NCBI GenBank assembly: GCA_049724395.1
Contig: JAUGWO010000009.1
Span: 62,001-126,000, forward strand
Direction: 5' to 3'
Source of the DNA: Spongospora subterranea f. sp. subterranea
Lineage: Eukaryota; Endomyxa: Phytomyxea; Phytomyxea; Plasmodiophorida
Length of the DNA: 64,000 nt
In this document: piece after piece, positions 1 to 10,502 of the stretch
Numbering within the stretch: the first letter of the stretch is position 1
How the letters are laid out: the number at the start of each line of letters is the position of its first letter
Translations under genes and position numbers: made by a program
Notes under the pieces: generated by a model
Told to the model about the DNA's origin: nothing
The model's database searches: none
What the model saw: the letters and a program-made list of their open reading frames with translations, nothing else

Positions 1-237
1 ATCAACGCTAATTCGAACTTTCAATGCCATTGACGTTGTTGATGCGAAAGGGACATCCTAATAAGCCAGATGCAAGGGAAGATTCAGGTGGAGATTATAT
101 CTGGGGGTCATTCCATTCAAGAAGACTCATACGATACCTTGAGCCAAGAAATGATCCGTTTTGCTAAGCGAAATAAGTTTGCTGAATTGAGAGATCTGAA
201 CCGAAGGGCGAAATCTGCTTCCAAAGTGCAAAAATAA
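1..237 (+). CDS. 3' end of an unrecognised gene (partial)
   Basis: The last exon reads from 70 to a TAA at 235-237 and encodes a hydrophilic C-terminus ending RAKSASKVQK. Upstream, frame 2 is open (STLIRTFNAID) to position 34. A 35-nt GT-AG intron (35-69, with CTAATAAGCCAG at its end) joins the two exons in phase 0. The same intron length occurs in the ankyrin gene at 35881, which makes this reading plausible. The gene begins left of the window and I do not recognise the family. Confidence 0.4.
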
Positions 238-645
238 CATTACTGCTTTTGTAAATCAACAAGTTTTTGATATATTTTTCATATCAACACTAATATATAT
301 TCTCGCCTGCTTGCGTGTTGGGTTAGCTTGCCAAGATGTTCTAGAATATATATTGCAATCTAGAATTTTTATCTAGATTGTTCCGGAAATAATGAATTTT
401 TTTTGTACCCAGCTGTTGCTTCCTCTTACAACAAACCGATTTCATTCTGCAATTGTTTCGATTACTGTCTGGACACAACCTCAAGTCGTGTAAACTTGGG
501 CCAGCGTTGGTTTATATATGCCCTTGTAATCGGCATTTGGGGATTGTGTTGTCACAGGAGATAATATCTGTCTCCCCACCCCAGTCATCATCGCCGATCC
601 AGTAGCGCCAACCAGGGGGCTCCTTCCACATATTGAACATTAGAA
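238..645. promoter_or_regulatory. Intergenic region upstream of the HSF gene
   Basis: AT-rich, no ORF of note. It contains TTCCGGAA at 381-388, which has the TTCnnGAA geometry of two inverted heat-shock-element units, and three TCTAGA palindromes (340-345, 359-364, 372-377). A two-unit element is short of the usual three, so self-regulation by HSF is only a suggestion. Confidence 0.3.
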
Positions 646-1909
646 ATGGGTTCAGTAGAAGACTCCTCTGACGAACATCGTATTCGCCACCAGGATCTCG
701 CCGATATGCCCAAACCGTTGCCGGCCTTCATCTCGAAGACGTGGCTGATGGTTTCTAGCGGCGACCATCACGACATCATCTCCTGGAATCCGCATGGAGA
801 CGGATTCGTGGTGAAAAAGGAGCACGAGTTCGCTCAGTTCATTTTGCCCCGGTAATTACTACTACGATTTACTGATTATTCGTGTATTGGGTCTGATCGT
901 TAATGGCCATTTAGGTACTTTAAACACAAAAATTTTTCGTCGTTTGTTCGTCAGCTGAACCTGTACGGATTCCATAAATTCGCCCACGAAAGCAATATCG
1001 AGTTCAAGCACCAAGCGTTTCTTCGAACGCGAGATGATCTGCTTTGTCGCATTAAAAGAAAGCATGCGTTGCCCAAAACCTCAGGAACTGGCACCAACAA
1101 TCCGGTCATTTATGTCGGAAAGTCGAAGGTGCCGATGAAAACTTTAACACATATCTGCTAAGTTTAATTCGAACTGTAGGCTGCAATGGATGAGCTACAA
1201 AATCAAGTGGAATCGCTCAAAAGCCAATACCAGCAAATGTGGAAGGTTTTCTATCTAAGGGTGATTCAGCAAAAACTTCGTTGACCCTTCAGTGCATCTA
1301 GGTCCAACAGCAAATGATGCTGTTTTTGGCGTCCTTTTTGCGAGAATACACTCCGAGCGCATCGACTCCGCCGGTCAAGCGAAGGCGGAATAATAACAGC
1401 AAAGAGAACTGTGTAGGGGCCGAGGCGAAACCCGAGGTTCTGGATCAGCAAACGATGCAGTTCGTTGTCTCGCAACTGAACGAATTCACAAACAATGGAA
1501 ATCAGTTGCCCGTTGCCCAGCAGCAGGTTTGCCCCAAAGCGGTTCGTGTCGGTTGGGATATTTACAGACCATGGTTGTGTAGATGTTGGCAAACCGGAAA
1601 TCAAATGTCAAGATGCAGAAGCACGCTTTACAGGGACTTGAACAGATGTCATCGTGCATCGGGAAAGGTTTCGCCATGAATCCGGGCAGTACGCCATCGA
1701 TATGGGGATGCCCTGCGATGAACCTCAACGCATCAAGCGATTCGTTGACCCTGTTTCCGTTCCCTCCTCAATCGCCGAACTGTGTGCCGACGGCGTCGGA
1801 TCCGATGACGTTTGAGTGTCGAACGAGGGACCATATTCTCGACCAATCACTGGTGCGAGGGTTCCCGTTGCAAAGTGCCATCGAGACCTTGGGAGAACCT
1901 TTTACCTGA
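646..1909 (+). CDS. HSF: Heat shock transcription factor, HSF family
   Basis: Five exons: 646-851, 915-1128, 1180-1245, 1302-1526, 1583-1909, giving about 345 residues. The winged-helix DNA-binding domain spans residues ~22-125: PAFISKTW at its start, then DIISWNPHGDGF, FILPRYFKHKNFSSFVRQLN and LYGFHKF, the HSF signature. The first intron sits inside the domain, as in many HSFs. A heptad-like segment follows (MDELQNQVESLKSQYQQM...), matching the HR-A/B trimerisation region, then a basic KRRR cluster likely to act in nuclear import. The C-terminus is Pro/Ser-rich without a recognisable HR-C. The product should bind heat-shock elements as a trimer and activate chaperone genes. All splice joins keep phase; the last acceptor (TGTAG|ATG) was chosen because an earlier AG leads to a stop. 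Confidence 0.93.
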
Positions 1910-2019
1910 GCTTGTATATAAATTTAGTATATTCTTTTCACTGTCGATATGGGCAATGACCGATCTGGGCTGTATTATAGGAGTATTTTGGAATCTAGGG
2001 AAAGAAGGCACATTTTAGG

Positions 2020-2376
2020 TCAGTCAACAACTGGAGCTGCCAACTTCCATTCCAGGATCATCGCAAGTCGTCTGACTTCTTTGAATTGACTCTTGCTGCG
2101 AATGCGTCGAATATTCTCTGTGATTTCCTTGCGGATTCCGGCGTCAAAGGTAGGGAACACCTCAATAAGGAGGTCGCATTCGTTCTGTTGATTCAAAAAA
2201 TGAGTACGAAGATCTGAGCGTCGAAGAACAGTGCTGACCTGCAACGACACCTCTGTATTGGCAATATCCAAATTGTGAATGATTGTTTGAGCAAGCAATA
2301 CTCGCATTTGGGGCGCGATTGTGCTCCATAATCGTATCAGCCCTGACTTATTTGGTAGAAGGAGAATAAGATCCGC
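2020..2376 (-). CDS. Terminal exon of an unrecognised protein
   Basis: The exon begins after a CTTGCAG acceptor and runs open to a TGA at 2020. It encodes about 118 residues, largely helical in character, starting ADLILLLPNKSGL and ending with an EWKLAA-containing tail. An alternative 25-nt in-frame intron is possible near the middle. Upstream on the same strand (2377-2640) there are short open stretches, including one with a CPFC pair and one starting MAHLTWVADG, but I could not join them without stops. No family recognised. Confidence 0.4.
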   Translation of the reverse strand, partial: ADLILLLPNKSGLIRLWSTIAPQMRVLLAQTIIHNLDIANTEVSLQVSTVLRRSDLRTHFLNQQNECDLLIEVFPTFDAGIRKEITENIRRIRSKSQFKEVRRLAMILEWKLAAPVVD

Positions 2377-2948
2377 CTGCAAGCGTCAAATCTCATCAGA
2401 TTTGCTATGGCAGAAGCAAAACTCGCTCGCGACAATCATCTACCATTAATTTCTTATGCAGAGAGAAGAGAGGTGCATTTTTGAATGAAGCGGAGATGCA
2501 GAAGGGACACTTTTAGCAGAGATTTCGTTTTGCATATCCGGCCCTTTTCCATCCGCAACCCATGTCAGATGCGCCATCGTGTTCGCCCCAGAAAATTACT
2601 TCGATTGGGATTCGCAAAGCCCTTCGTTTTACGACGTGAACAAATCAGAAAGGCTCTACGATGATCATGTGCCAAAGTGAATTGACTCGGTCATCGTTGG
2701 CGAAGAAGTTGGGTCAGTGTCGCCAGCTGTCGCCAGACTGCAGCGATGCGATACCCATCACAGGGTCAACGCGATGTACAGTCGCCATATCGTACACGAG
2801 TCGTACACGTTGTGTATATATAGGTTCATGAACCGAAAGAGAGGGTCCCCCTTGGCGCAACAGCTGACATGAGACGTTGGCATCCCATCTCTGGGCACTA
2901 CTTTCACTAGCAATTTCTTTTTGTAGTTTTCGTCTTATCCTACTCAAA

Positions 2949-3135
2949 ATGTCGCTGGATGCTAACAGAATTTTGAGGCAACCAAGTCGACACTTACAAG
3001 GTAAGTGTTGTTTCGGGGCCGAGAAAAGTCCAACACAAAATCGAGAATACGACTAACTCAGACTGCCAAGCACAATCCATTAATTGCCACTGGAGTGTCA
3101 GTGGGCGGTCAGCAAGCATCCAGTGGTGTAGATGA
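2949..3135 (+). CDS. Possible very small two-exon gene
   Basis: A TATA-like TATATATA lies at ~2814. An ATG at 2949 opens a 17-codon exon (MSLDANRILRQPSRHLQ) followed by a strong donor (GTAAGTG) and an acceptor (CTAACTCAG) about 60 nt later. Spliced, it gives a 41-residue product with no family resemblance. The other frame of exon 2 (TAKHNPLIATG...) looks more protein-like but is out of phase. Treat as tentative. Confidence 0.25.
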
Positions 3136-3169
3136 TGGATAATGAACAAGTGTATTACAGTAGGCGAGG

Positions 3170-5179
3170 CTATAAACTGGATGAATTGGCAGTGCTATGC
3201 ACTCTATGCATTGCTGTGATGAACTCGTCAAGTGTTGATCCCATTTTCTGGAAACATGGGTCAACAATGGGCATGATACAGATTGCAAAAAAAGGGCCTA
3301 CATGGAGAAACAAAGATTGCGCCTGAAAGGGCAGCCTCCTTAATGATCTGCCACTCATCCCTTGCAGTTGCCGGGATAGATCTGCTAATTTATTCGAGGA
3401 CGCATCTTTGCCTGTCGTGTGCAATGATGTGGCGAAATCACAGGTCTCGTCAACGATTACGCCAGCGCGAACTAGCTCACTAATACATGACTTCAGGATT
3501 TCGTAACGGGCCATTTCCGAAGGAGGTCCAACGAATAACCTCAGATCGGATCGATCAAGGAACGCCAAATCTGTTGTCAAAACATTCTGTGAAAATTTTA
3601 CAGAAAGTGCGGAATCAATAAACCTATGGCCTCAGATAGGTTCGATGTACAGCAAACAAGCACATTAGGATATCGCTTAAGATTGTCAAGCTGGGTAAGC
3701 AGAGCATTAACAACACGAATGGAGTCAGACGGCTCTGAACCTGACAGAGCAGCTTGTCGGGCGCCCGCTAGACTTTCAACCTCGTCAATCATCAGGATGA
3801 CAAGTGATGTGGAATCTGATACCAGATCGTGTATCCTGTGGGTTTGGATATGACCAATTAGCCAATGAAGCAATACTACCATGCCACAGCACCTACTTAT
3901 GAAAGAGCTTCATAACTAGCTTCCCGCTTTCACTGAACCATTTAGAAAACAAACTGTGCGCGTTGATATTAACAAGCTGACAATGCGGGAACCGTTTATG
4001 CATTCGGATAGATAGCATTTGGGCCAACCCTAGTCGAATTACATGTGTCTATTAGTCCAGCGATATTCATCAGCAAACAATGAAAACCTAATACCCTGAG
4101 CGAGAGATGTTTTGCCACTTCCTAAATGACTTGTTAGCAATGTAACTGTGGTCAAGCACCGAAGTCATAACTAACCTGGCGGTCCATGCAATAATAACAT
4201 TCGGTTCCAAGCAATAACACGAGGATCTACTTTCAGATCCGAAAAGTGCATCGCTGCGAGATCATTGAAATAAATCAGAGTATCGTGGAGAGGGACAATC
4301 TTGATAATACATACCTGTAGCTGCATAGTTCAGAAGATGGCACTTGATATCTTCCTCAAAAATCAGACTGAACCCAAAATACATGTTCAGATACGGTTAC
4401 TGGCAACGAAATCTGAATGCGACAGTACTTCTCCCATATCTGATCAAACTCCACCTAATGCCGAAAATCAGTTGGCCGGAAAACGCTGAACAGGCGTAAT
4501 AGATTAAACTCTTACCGATGGCAGCGTGTAGATATGGCAGGCTACAACCTCTTCCTCGTTATCCGCCATCTCTTCCGCAGCCGTCTCGTACGATAGTTGA
4601 TAGACACATATGGATATATCTGCCGTCCAAAATGGGACACAGGCGGAATCATCAGGTATAGATTCTGGCAACGATTATGTCAGCGTTCGCCATCACAGTT
4701 CAGATTTGTTTCAGTACATATATACACGAGACACATATTCAGGAAGAATGGGATCATCAGATATATCTAGAGGACCATTCGAAAAAAATGCAGTCGAATC
4801 CCTGACGAAGGCATATGTTCGCGCCTCTATAGCTTCAGGATCACATGTGCATTTATCCTTCATACACACATCAACTAGACCAAATGTTAGACGTCCATCA
4901 TGAGAGAAAACAGCGTTGCAAAATAAATCGTAAGAGCATTATGACACAAAAAAATGGTGTAGTGTTCAAATGTAAAAGTGTGTGATGGAATAATTGCTAA
5001 CCATGAACTGGTATGTGCCCTTTGGATGCGGCAGTTATCGGTCCGGTATGGCCATCCGTAACGATCGGCTGAGGACTATCTTCGATCGTAGTTCTAATGC
5101 CCTCGTCGCCCCGTTCGCTGCACTCGTGGTCCCGATTCGCATCTCCCTCGTCGTGCATGATGATCTCGGCAGGGTTCAT
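3170..5179 (-). CDS. TRIP13: Pachytene checkpoint AAA+ ATPase TRIP13/Pch2
   Basis: Eleven exons (minus strand): 5179-5002, 4874-4728, 4664-4516, 4454-4401, 4354-4315, 4253-4176, 4121-4095, 4029-3897, 3835-3624, 3570-3302, 3247-3170, giving about 454 residues (human is 432). Family landmarks in order: an N-terminal HORMA-substrate-binding domain ([28 protein letters not shown]), the linker [14 protein letters not shown], Walker [30 protein letters not shown], Walker [10 protein letters not shown], the [17 protein letters not shown] segment, CTSNL, then [18 protein letters not shown] and the C-terminal [12 protein letters not shown] sensor-2 region. The enzyme remodels HORMA proteins such as Mad2 and Hop1 in the spindle checkpoint and meiosis. 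The first 55 residues are an acidic extension. The last intron (3248-3301, 54 nt) is a multiple of three with no stop, so it is easily mistaken for coding. Confidence 0.93.
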
Positions 5180-5608
5180 GCCGGGCGCCAAAGGGCATCA
5201 ACAAACGGATCAAACTCCGGTTAACGACTTATTTACGACTGCAGTGGAGGTGACTAGGAGACACTACGGAAAAACAACTGTTGAAACGATAGATCATTTT
5301 GACCTGGTCACGCCGCTTATACGCCTCAACAGTCATTCAACAGAGAAGGGATTGACCAATACAGAAACGACCAATTTGAGCCGCATATGTGAGGATTTAT
5401 AAAAGCACATAATGGTCATGTTTGGCAGGGAGATACTCGGCGACCATGGCGAAAGTGCATTCCTCATCCAGCTATGAAGGCGAAGACGGCTTCAATATCC
5501 CACGATATACACAGAAATTTCCACATCATATCGCCGTTTTATTGAGTGTTACTGTATTTGCTGATATAAGTTTCAAGGTTGCCAGAGCAATATTAACTCC
5601 GGATCACT
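5180..5608. other. Stretch between TRIP13 and the next minus-strand ORF
   Basis: Both strands hold short open frames (for example 5422-5697 on plus), but none shows a family signature. It probably contains the TRIP13 5' leader and the 3' end of the neighbouring gene at 5609-6148. Confidence 0.3.
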
Positions 5609-6148
5609 CTAATTGCATCGCTCATTCTCTTGATCGTGCCCGCCAACTGTATGCCACTTCCTTCGTTTGCGATCGTCAAAATCCAAAGCCCTACTGAACA
5701 TTCGAGACCTTTTCTTGCTCTGTCTTGGATGTGATTTCTTTGGTCGCCACAAGACGGAATTATGTATACAAAAGTCATACTTTTCGCCATGAAGCTCCCC
5801 TTCTCTCAACGCAATTTCCATGGAAATAAATGCATTTTTCTTGAGTTGATCATCAATATATGTAGATTCTGAGGTTGATGACAGCCTAGACTGCGGTGTA
5901 GAATAATTTGGTAGAAACCCAGATAGCGATTGGGAACGCTGAAACCCTGAGCTAACGGGACCGGAGAATGGTCGCAACCTGCACGAAGATGAGCGGAACA
6001 GAGGCGGCGATAATAACAGAATGGTCGTAGGCGATGACGACAGGTGTAGGTCTACGGAACCAGGGCTAAGTGGAGGGTCGGGTATGGCAGGGTAATCTCC
6101 AGAACAGGACGCCAATACATCCTCGTATTGGCTGATGGAAAATGCCAT
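5609..6148 (-). CDS. Unrecognised Ser/Pro-rich, basic-tailed protein
   Basis: ATG at 6148 opens a 179-codon frame. The N-terminal part is rich in Ser and Pro (PAIPDPPLSPGS, low complexity). The C-terminal part carries a basic cluster (RPKKSHPRQSKKRSR and DRKRRK) resembling a nuclear localisation signal. The frame may splice onward below 5609, because many genes here have introns, but I could not fix a junction. No function can be assigned. Confidence 0.4.
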   Translation of the reverse strand: MAFSISQYEDVLASCSGDYPAIPDPPLSPGSVDLHLSSSPTTILLLSPPLFRSSSCRLRPFSGPVSSGFQRSQSLSGFLPNYSTPQSRLSSTSESTYIDDQLKKNAFISMEIALREGELHGEKYDFCIHNSVLWRPKKSHPRQSKKRSRMFSRALDFDDRKRRKWHTVGGHDQENERCN

Positions 6149-6534
6149 CTCTGACGGTGTGGCTGATGTGATTGCGTCGCGGGTAAGCGCTAGATGGAAT
6201 GTATTTGTAATTGGGGTCCGATTGCTAAACCAACGATGATGTTCAAGTTACTCTGTCTGCTTTGATGAGCAGGTTGAGCAAGATCGCGTGTCGCGATTAT
6301 CAATCTCTGTGGGCTGGCCCCTTTTCGCCCACGCCAGACACAGTCCTCAGGGTATCCTCCTGGGCGACTGCCCGAGCCAATTGCAACACAATCATCACTC
6401 GCAACGATACCGACACAAGACTGACCGGCACATGCATACGATACGCACTGTGGGCCCAGTGGAGCGAGAGCGAAAGCCGGGTCGACGTTCCAGTCTGCTT
6501 GATCCTCACACTCACAGAGAGTTGTCTGTACACT

Positions 6535-6685
6535 TTCGTATTTCGGGAAAGGAAATACGCTCCGTCACAAAGCGTTTCGCCATCGTTTTTCCAGTTTGTT
6601 TTTGCAATTCCGAAAATGGGAAAGCAGCTATTGAAAAAACGTTTCGGAAGCGACATTCCAAATATTCCAATCTGCTTCCATATTG
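6535..6685 (+). repeat. Degenerate direct repeat, copy 1
   Basis: The segment from TTCGTATTTCGG to CTGCTTCCATAT recurs at 7048-7194 with the same order of blocks: ACTCCGTCACAAA-like, TTTCGCCAT, AAAGCAGCTA, ACGTTTCGGAAGC and a CTTCCATAT end. The copies differ by substitutions and small indels. They may be remnants of a non-autonomous transposon or of a local duplication. Three overlapping ORFs cross this copy but none resembles a protein. Confidence 0.7.
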
Positions 6686-7047
6686 TTGATTGAAATCTTA
6701 AAAAAATCAACAGATAAAACGATAACAAGGGGGCCGGTCGACCTGGTCGGAGGCAAATTCTAACAGAAAAGCTACAAGAATAGTGCCAATCCCGCATCAT
6801 CACAGCGCCCAGCTCCAAAATTTTGCGGATCATGAAAATCAAGAAACGCCGAAATCAGAGAGCTTTCGTACACTTTCGTACTTCGTTTAACGGATTTCTT
6901 GACTGTATTGGTGACACAGCTAGTCACAGAAATATGAATTTCGTCTAATTTTCCCGGAAACAGGTTGTTTCACGAACGTTGCGGGTGTGATTCCAAATTC
7001 GAATGTCGGCAAAAAAGAAACAAGCTGCCCGTCATGTTCCCGGGAAA

Positions 7048-7194
7048 TTCGTATTTCGTTTTTTCCGGAAAGCAAATACACTCCGTCACAAAAGTTTCGC
7101 CATATTGCTTTCCGATTCCGAGCATGAAAAGCAGCTAGTCATAAGACGTTTCGGAAGCGGCATTCCAGATAATTCGGATTTGCTTCCATATCAC
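7048..7194 (+). repeat. Degenerate direct repeat, copy 2
   Basis: Second copy of the ~150-bp block at 6535-6685, same orientation, start-to-start distance about 513 bp. A shorter related piece (ACTTTCGTACTTCG) lies at ~6870 between them. No target-site duplication was obvious by eye. Confidence 0.7.
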
Positions 7195-7775
7195 GCAGGC
7201 CTTTCCCACTTGCAAGGCTCTGAACGGATATATATTTTTACCCCATTCTGCACTTATGTGTCCCGAACCCTTTTATAAATTCATTTCTTTATTGCTCCTA
7301 GAAGGTCAACTCCTTTTCTCTCCCATTCGACGTAATTTAATTTATTTTACATATATAATGTAGGACCTGGATTCCGCGACTGTTGTAATTCTGCTACATA
7401 CGCTGGATCTCAATCGTCGTCAACGATGCCGCCGAAAACGAAAGTTGCAACACCTTGGTTTCGCCACATGGTAGAAAGGGAATTCTAGGAAGCTTTTTGT
7501 TTGGGACGGAACGACATCTATCGTTCAGCGGAGGCCTTACAATTGCCAGAAACAGTCTCACGTCTGAGAATGATGTAATATAGGGGACTGCTGGCCTGGC
7601 AATGCTTCTCTTTCGACTGGCCTATCCATGCAGGTTTAAAATGCAGTAAACCTGTGTTTGAAGACCTAACATCAGCCGTGTGCCTCAGGTTGAAAGATAT
7701 TCAACGGATGTTTGGGAGGTCAACAAAATCTCCCTGTTCCCAAAGAATCTCTTACGTTATTGAGTAACTGAACTT

Positions 7776-8040
7776 GATACATTGTGAGAAATGTTTCTGG
7801 CCGAACACAATCTGGAAAGACTCATATTGTAAAAGCAATTGCCGAGAAAGGTATAAAAAAGAGTGGATATATCATTTTATTACTGACATTGCTCTCTACC
7901 AGGAGCTCCAATATCTAACAGTTTCGGATTTATTGCCGGCACCAAATGTTTCTGTTGCCGCCCCATCAGCCCGTCCCGATCGACGGGCAACGAGAACTTT
8001 ATTCTGGGATAAGCGTCGGCATTGGTTTAACATTCCGTGA
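7776..8040 (+). CDS. Fragment with Walker A (P-loop) motif, unresolved
   Basis: Around 7797-7823 one frame reads SGRTQSGKTHIVKAIAEK, a GxxxxGKT P-loop of the kind found in small GTPases and other NTPases. A donor (GTATAA) follows, and an acceptor (CTCTCTACCAG) about 55 nt later leads to GAPISNSFGFIAGTK. Beyond this the frame closes and I could not continue it convincingly. It could be an exon of a GTPase-like protein or a pseudogene. Confidence 0.3.
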
Positions 8041-8070
8041 ATCACCAAGGGACACCTCCACGATTGTTCC

Positions 8071-8476
8071 ATGCTGTTGCGGTCGGGATTTCTCGAGCGC
8101 TTTTCTACGATGCGATGGTCTATTGGAAAAGTCATGTACGGAGATCCGGCGAATGGCAACATGGAATATGATGTCGTGCTACGTGGGTGCCCAACTACCG
8201 TAAGCACCGGACAGAAGACGTTCAACGCACGAATGTCTGCTAGAAGCGGTCGAGTGATCCTTCCGATTGCTGAAGTGGGTGTTTGCCTTTCTTGACATCA
8301 GTCAGAAATCGAAAGTTCATGCTGCAACCAATTGCAAAAGTGTTTCTGGTGCGGACGCTGCATTTGAACTGCCGAGCGGGAATCAGAATGGTGACGTTTA
8401 CGACGTTAAACCGCCAACCCTGAAGGAATATTTTCTATCGTTAATAAAGAGCTACGTTGCGCGGTCTGCAGGTTAG
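8071..8476 (+). CDS. Unrecognised coding region, probably two exons
   Basis: Frame 1 (8071-8295) contains a protein-like stretch (WSIGKVMYGDPANGNMEYDVVLRG). Frame 2 downstream (ending TAG at 8476) has another (DVYDVKPPTLKEYFLSLIK). A short intron near 8275-8310 could join them, but its length (about 31 nt) would be unusually small. It may be the 3' part of the gene carrying the P-loop at 7797. No family recognised. Confidence 0.35.
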
Positions 8477-8767
8477 AAGCGATGTCCCCACGATTTTTTT
8501 TCGCAATGGATGGTACAGCATGAATTTCCGATTCTTACTGAAATGTAAGACGCGAAATAAGATAGTCTAATCATGCGTTCACTATACTGGGGATCGTCAA
8601 GCATGGTATTATTGTCCATTGTATTATCGTCCTTGTATTCGTACATTACGTCCAATCCAAGCAGACGCCGTTATCCGTTGGGGCGCCAGCATATGCGGAC
8701 CATGTTTCGTAGAATACACGAATATACAAGGCGACTCGATGATCCAAACAGCTTTGGACACGGGTTC

Positions 8768-10502
8768 CTATCTTGTGATGAAAGATTGGGGGTTTCTAGG
8801 GGTGGACGAGCGCCTAGGCCGAGAACTCACAGAAAACGGAAGACTTTCGTTAGACAGACATGTTCGCGATGAGTTGAAAACCCGTCTTTGGTACTCAATA
8901 ACTAGATTATGGACAGCTGAGGACATCAACGCGATTTCCTGATGATATTGGGCTGATTGATTGTCAACCGGAGTGATCGGAGAGGTTAATGTGGCTTTAT
9001 CATTCCGAGCTGGGCCGGGTTTGACGACGTCACTTTGTGTAGGCGACTGCTCTTTCGACCTACTATTTTGCGACAATCTGGTGCCATGATTGACGCTGTC
9101 GGGTTCGTTCTCTTTCCTTGATTCGATGATCAGAAGCTCGTGTAGTGATTCATTCTCCTTGCGAATTGTGGCCAGATTGCCGTTGAGTTCGTTCATTTTC
9201 GTTTGAGCGGCGCTGAGTCGGGACAACAGGCCTGCGTTCTTGTCTTCCTCTAGTTTCAACCTCTCAATAGTCAAGACCGAATCTTGTGTTTGCAGCGTAC
9301 TCGACGCCAGCTGCTCGGTTAACAGAATCAATTCGGACTTCAAGCGATGTATCTCGGATTCCATGAGATCGATTGCAGCCGGTTTAGACGCAGCCGATGT
9401 GATGGGGGCGCGCAAGGATTGTGCAAGAGCAGCCTTTTGCAGTCCATCTAGCTGATCACGCAGGACGCGGTTATCTGACGTCGTGGCAGCAAGTTCATTG
9501 GTCAGCCGGCTGTTGTTGAAAAGCAGCATTTCTTTCTCAGCGCCAATTTCATGAATATTGGCGTCTTGCTTGACAATTGTATCTCTGTAGGATTGTAGTA
9601 ATGCGCATTGAGTCTTCAGCACTGAAAGTTCCGAATCTTGACGGCTAATCGACAACCTGGCAGCAGCTAACTCGTCGTACGATTTTTGCAACCTCGACTC
9701 TAATTGCTCCACAGTATTGAATCTGGTTTCTAATCTGCAAGAATCACGTCAAATTGATGGGAAAACTCCATGAAAACAATTCTTCCACATACTGAAGAAT
9801 AGTTGACTTTAGATTAGGTATCTGCTGGAGTTGCTCACGAGCAATGTCAAGCTCGTCTTGAAGTGAGGCGATTACAGTTCTGGCACGATGAGCTTCTTCA
9901 GCTCTGGTAGAGAGTTCACCCTGTAGCTGAGCGCGCTGCATTTCATAGGATTTTTTCAGGTCCTTTGCCTCAAATTCGGCGACTTGAATACGGGCGCGCA
10001 ATCTCTCAAGTTCGGGAGAAGCAGCTTTGGGATCGGGGGGGTCGTCAAATTTTATCCTACGGCAGGCGCTTTGCAAATTCACAGCTTTGATTATTGACAT
10101 TAACTGCTGTTGCTCCTCCTCCTTGAACTGCATGATCATTGCGATGACCTATTTTTAGATGCATGATGTCAGTTAAGAGCGCACCTGTTCGACTAACAAA
10201 CTATCTACCTTGGATCTGAATTTCCCTTTACAGGCATGAACTAATAAAGTTTTAGCGGCTGATTCTGGCGAATCCAGTTCGTTGATTACATGTTCGGGGC
10301 CTGCCATAGCCATTATTCGCATTTGAATACGCCATAGAGTCTCTTTTTCGCTGTAGGCGTGGTCATGAAAAGCCGCTTCAAGCTTACAGCATCCCTCCAA
10401 AACAGATTGCGACGTAATAACATTCCCAGTAATTTCGGAGTAATCTACAGTGAAATTGTTGCACAATCCCACGATGAAGTGTGTTAATCCGTCCGATGAC
10501 AT
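8768..10502 (-). CDS. Long coiled-coil protein, HOOK-like microtubule adaptor candidate
   Basis: Three exons: 10502-10209, 10148-9793, 9734-8768, about 538 residues. The N-terminal ~110 residues are globular and helical (LTHFIVGLCNNFTVDYSEI..., SKVIAMIMQFKEEEQQQLMSIIKAV), followed by ~300 residues of heptad-rich coiled coil. The tail has a short segment (EIALMSSAVHNLVIEYQRR) and then a Ser/Arg-rich end (SSRPRRSSTP). The order resembles HOOK proteins (HOOK domain, coiled coil, cargo-binding tail ending in a basic Ser/Arg stretch), which link cargo to dynein. The sequence similarity I can see is weak, so another coiled-coil family is possible. Both introns (58 and 60 nt) have clean GT-AG ends. 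An intron acceptor-like TTTCTAG just 5' of the ATG leaves open an upstream exon. Confidence 0.7.

Noticed and set aside
4610-4903. Plus-strand 97-codon ORF.
   Set aside because: Lies antisense to TRIP13 exons 2-3, which have strong family conservation.
6262-6842. Three overlapping long ORFs, two plus and one minus.
   Set aside because: Translations show no protein-like pattern, overlap a degenerate repeat and lack splice or start context. Treated as chance open frames.
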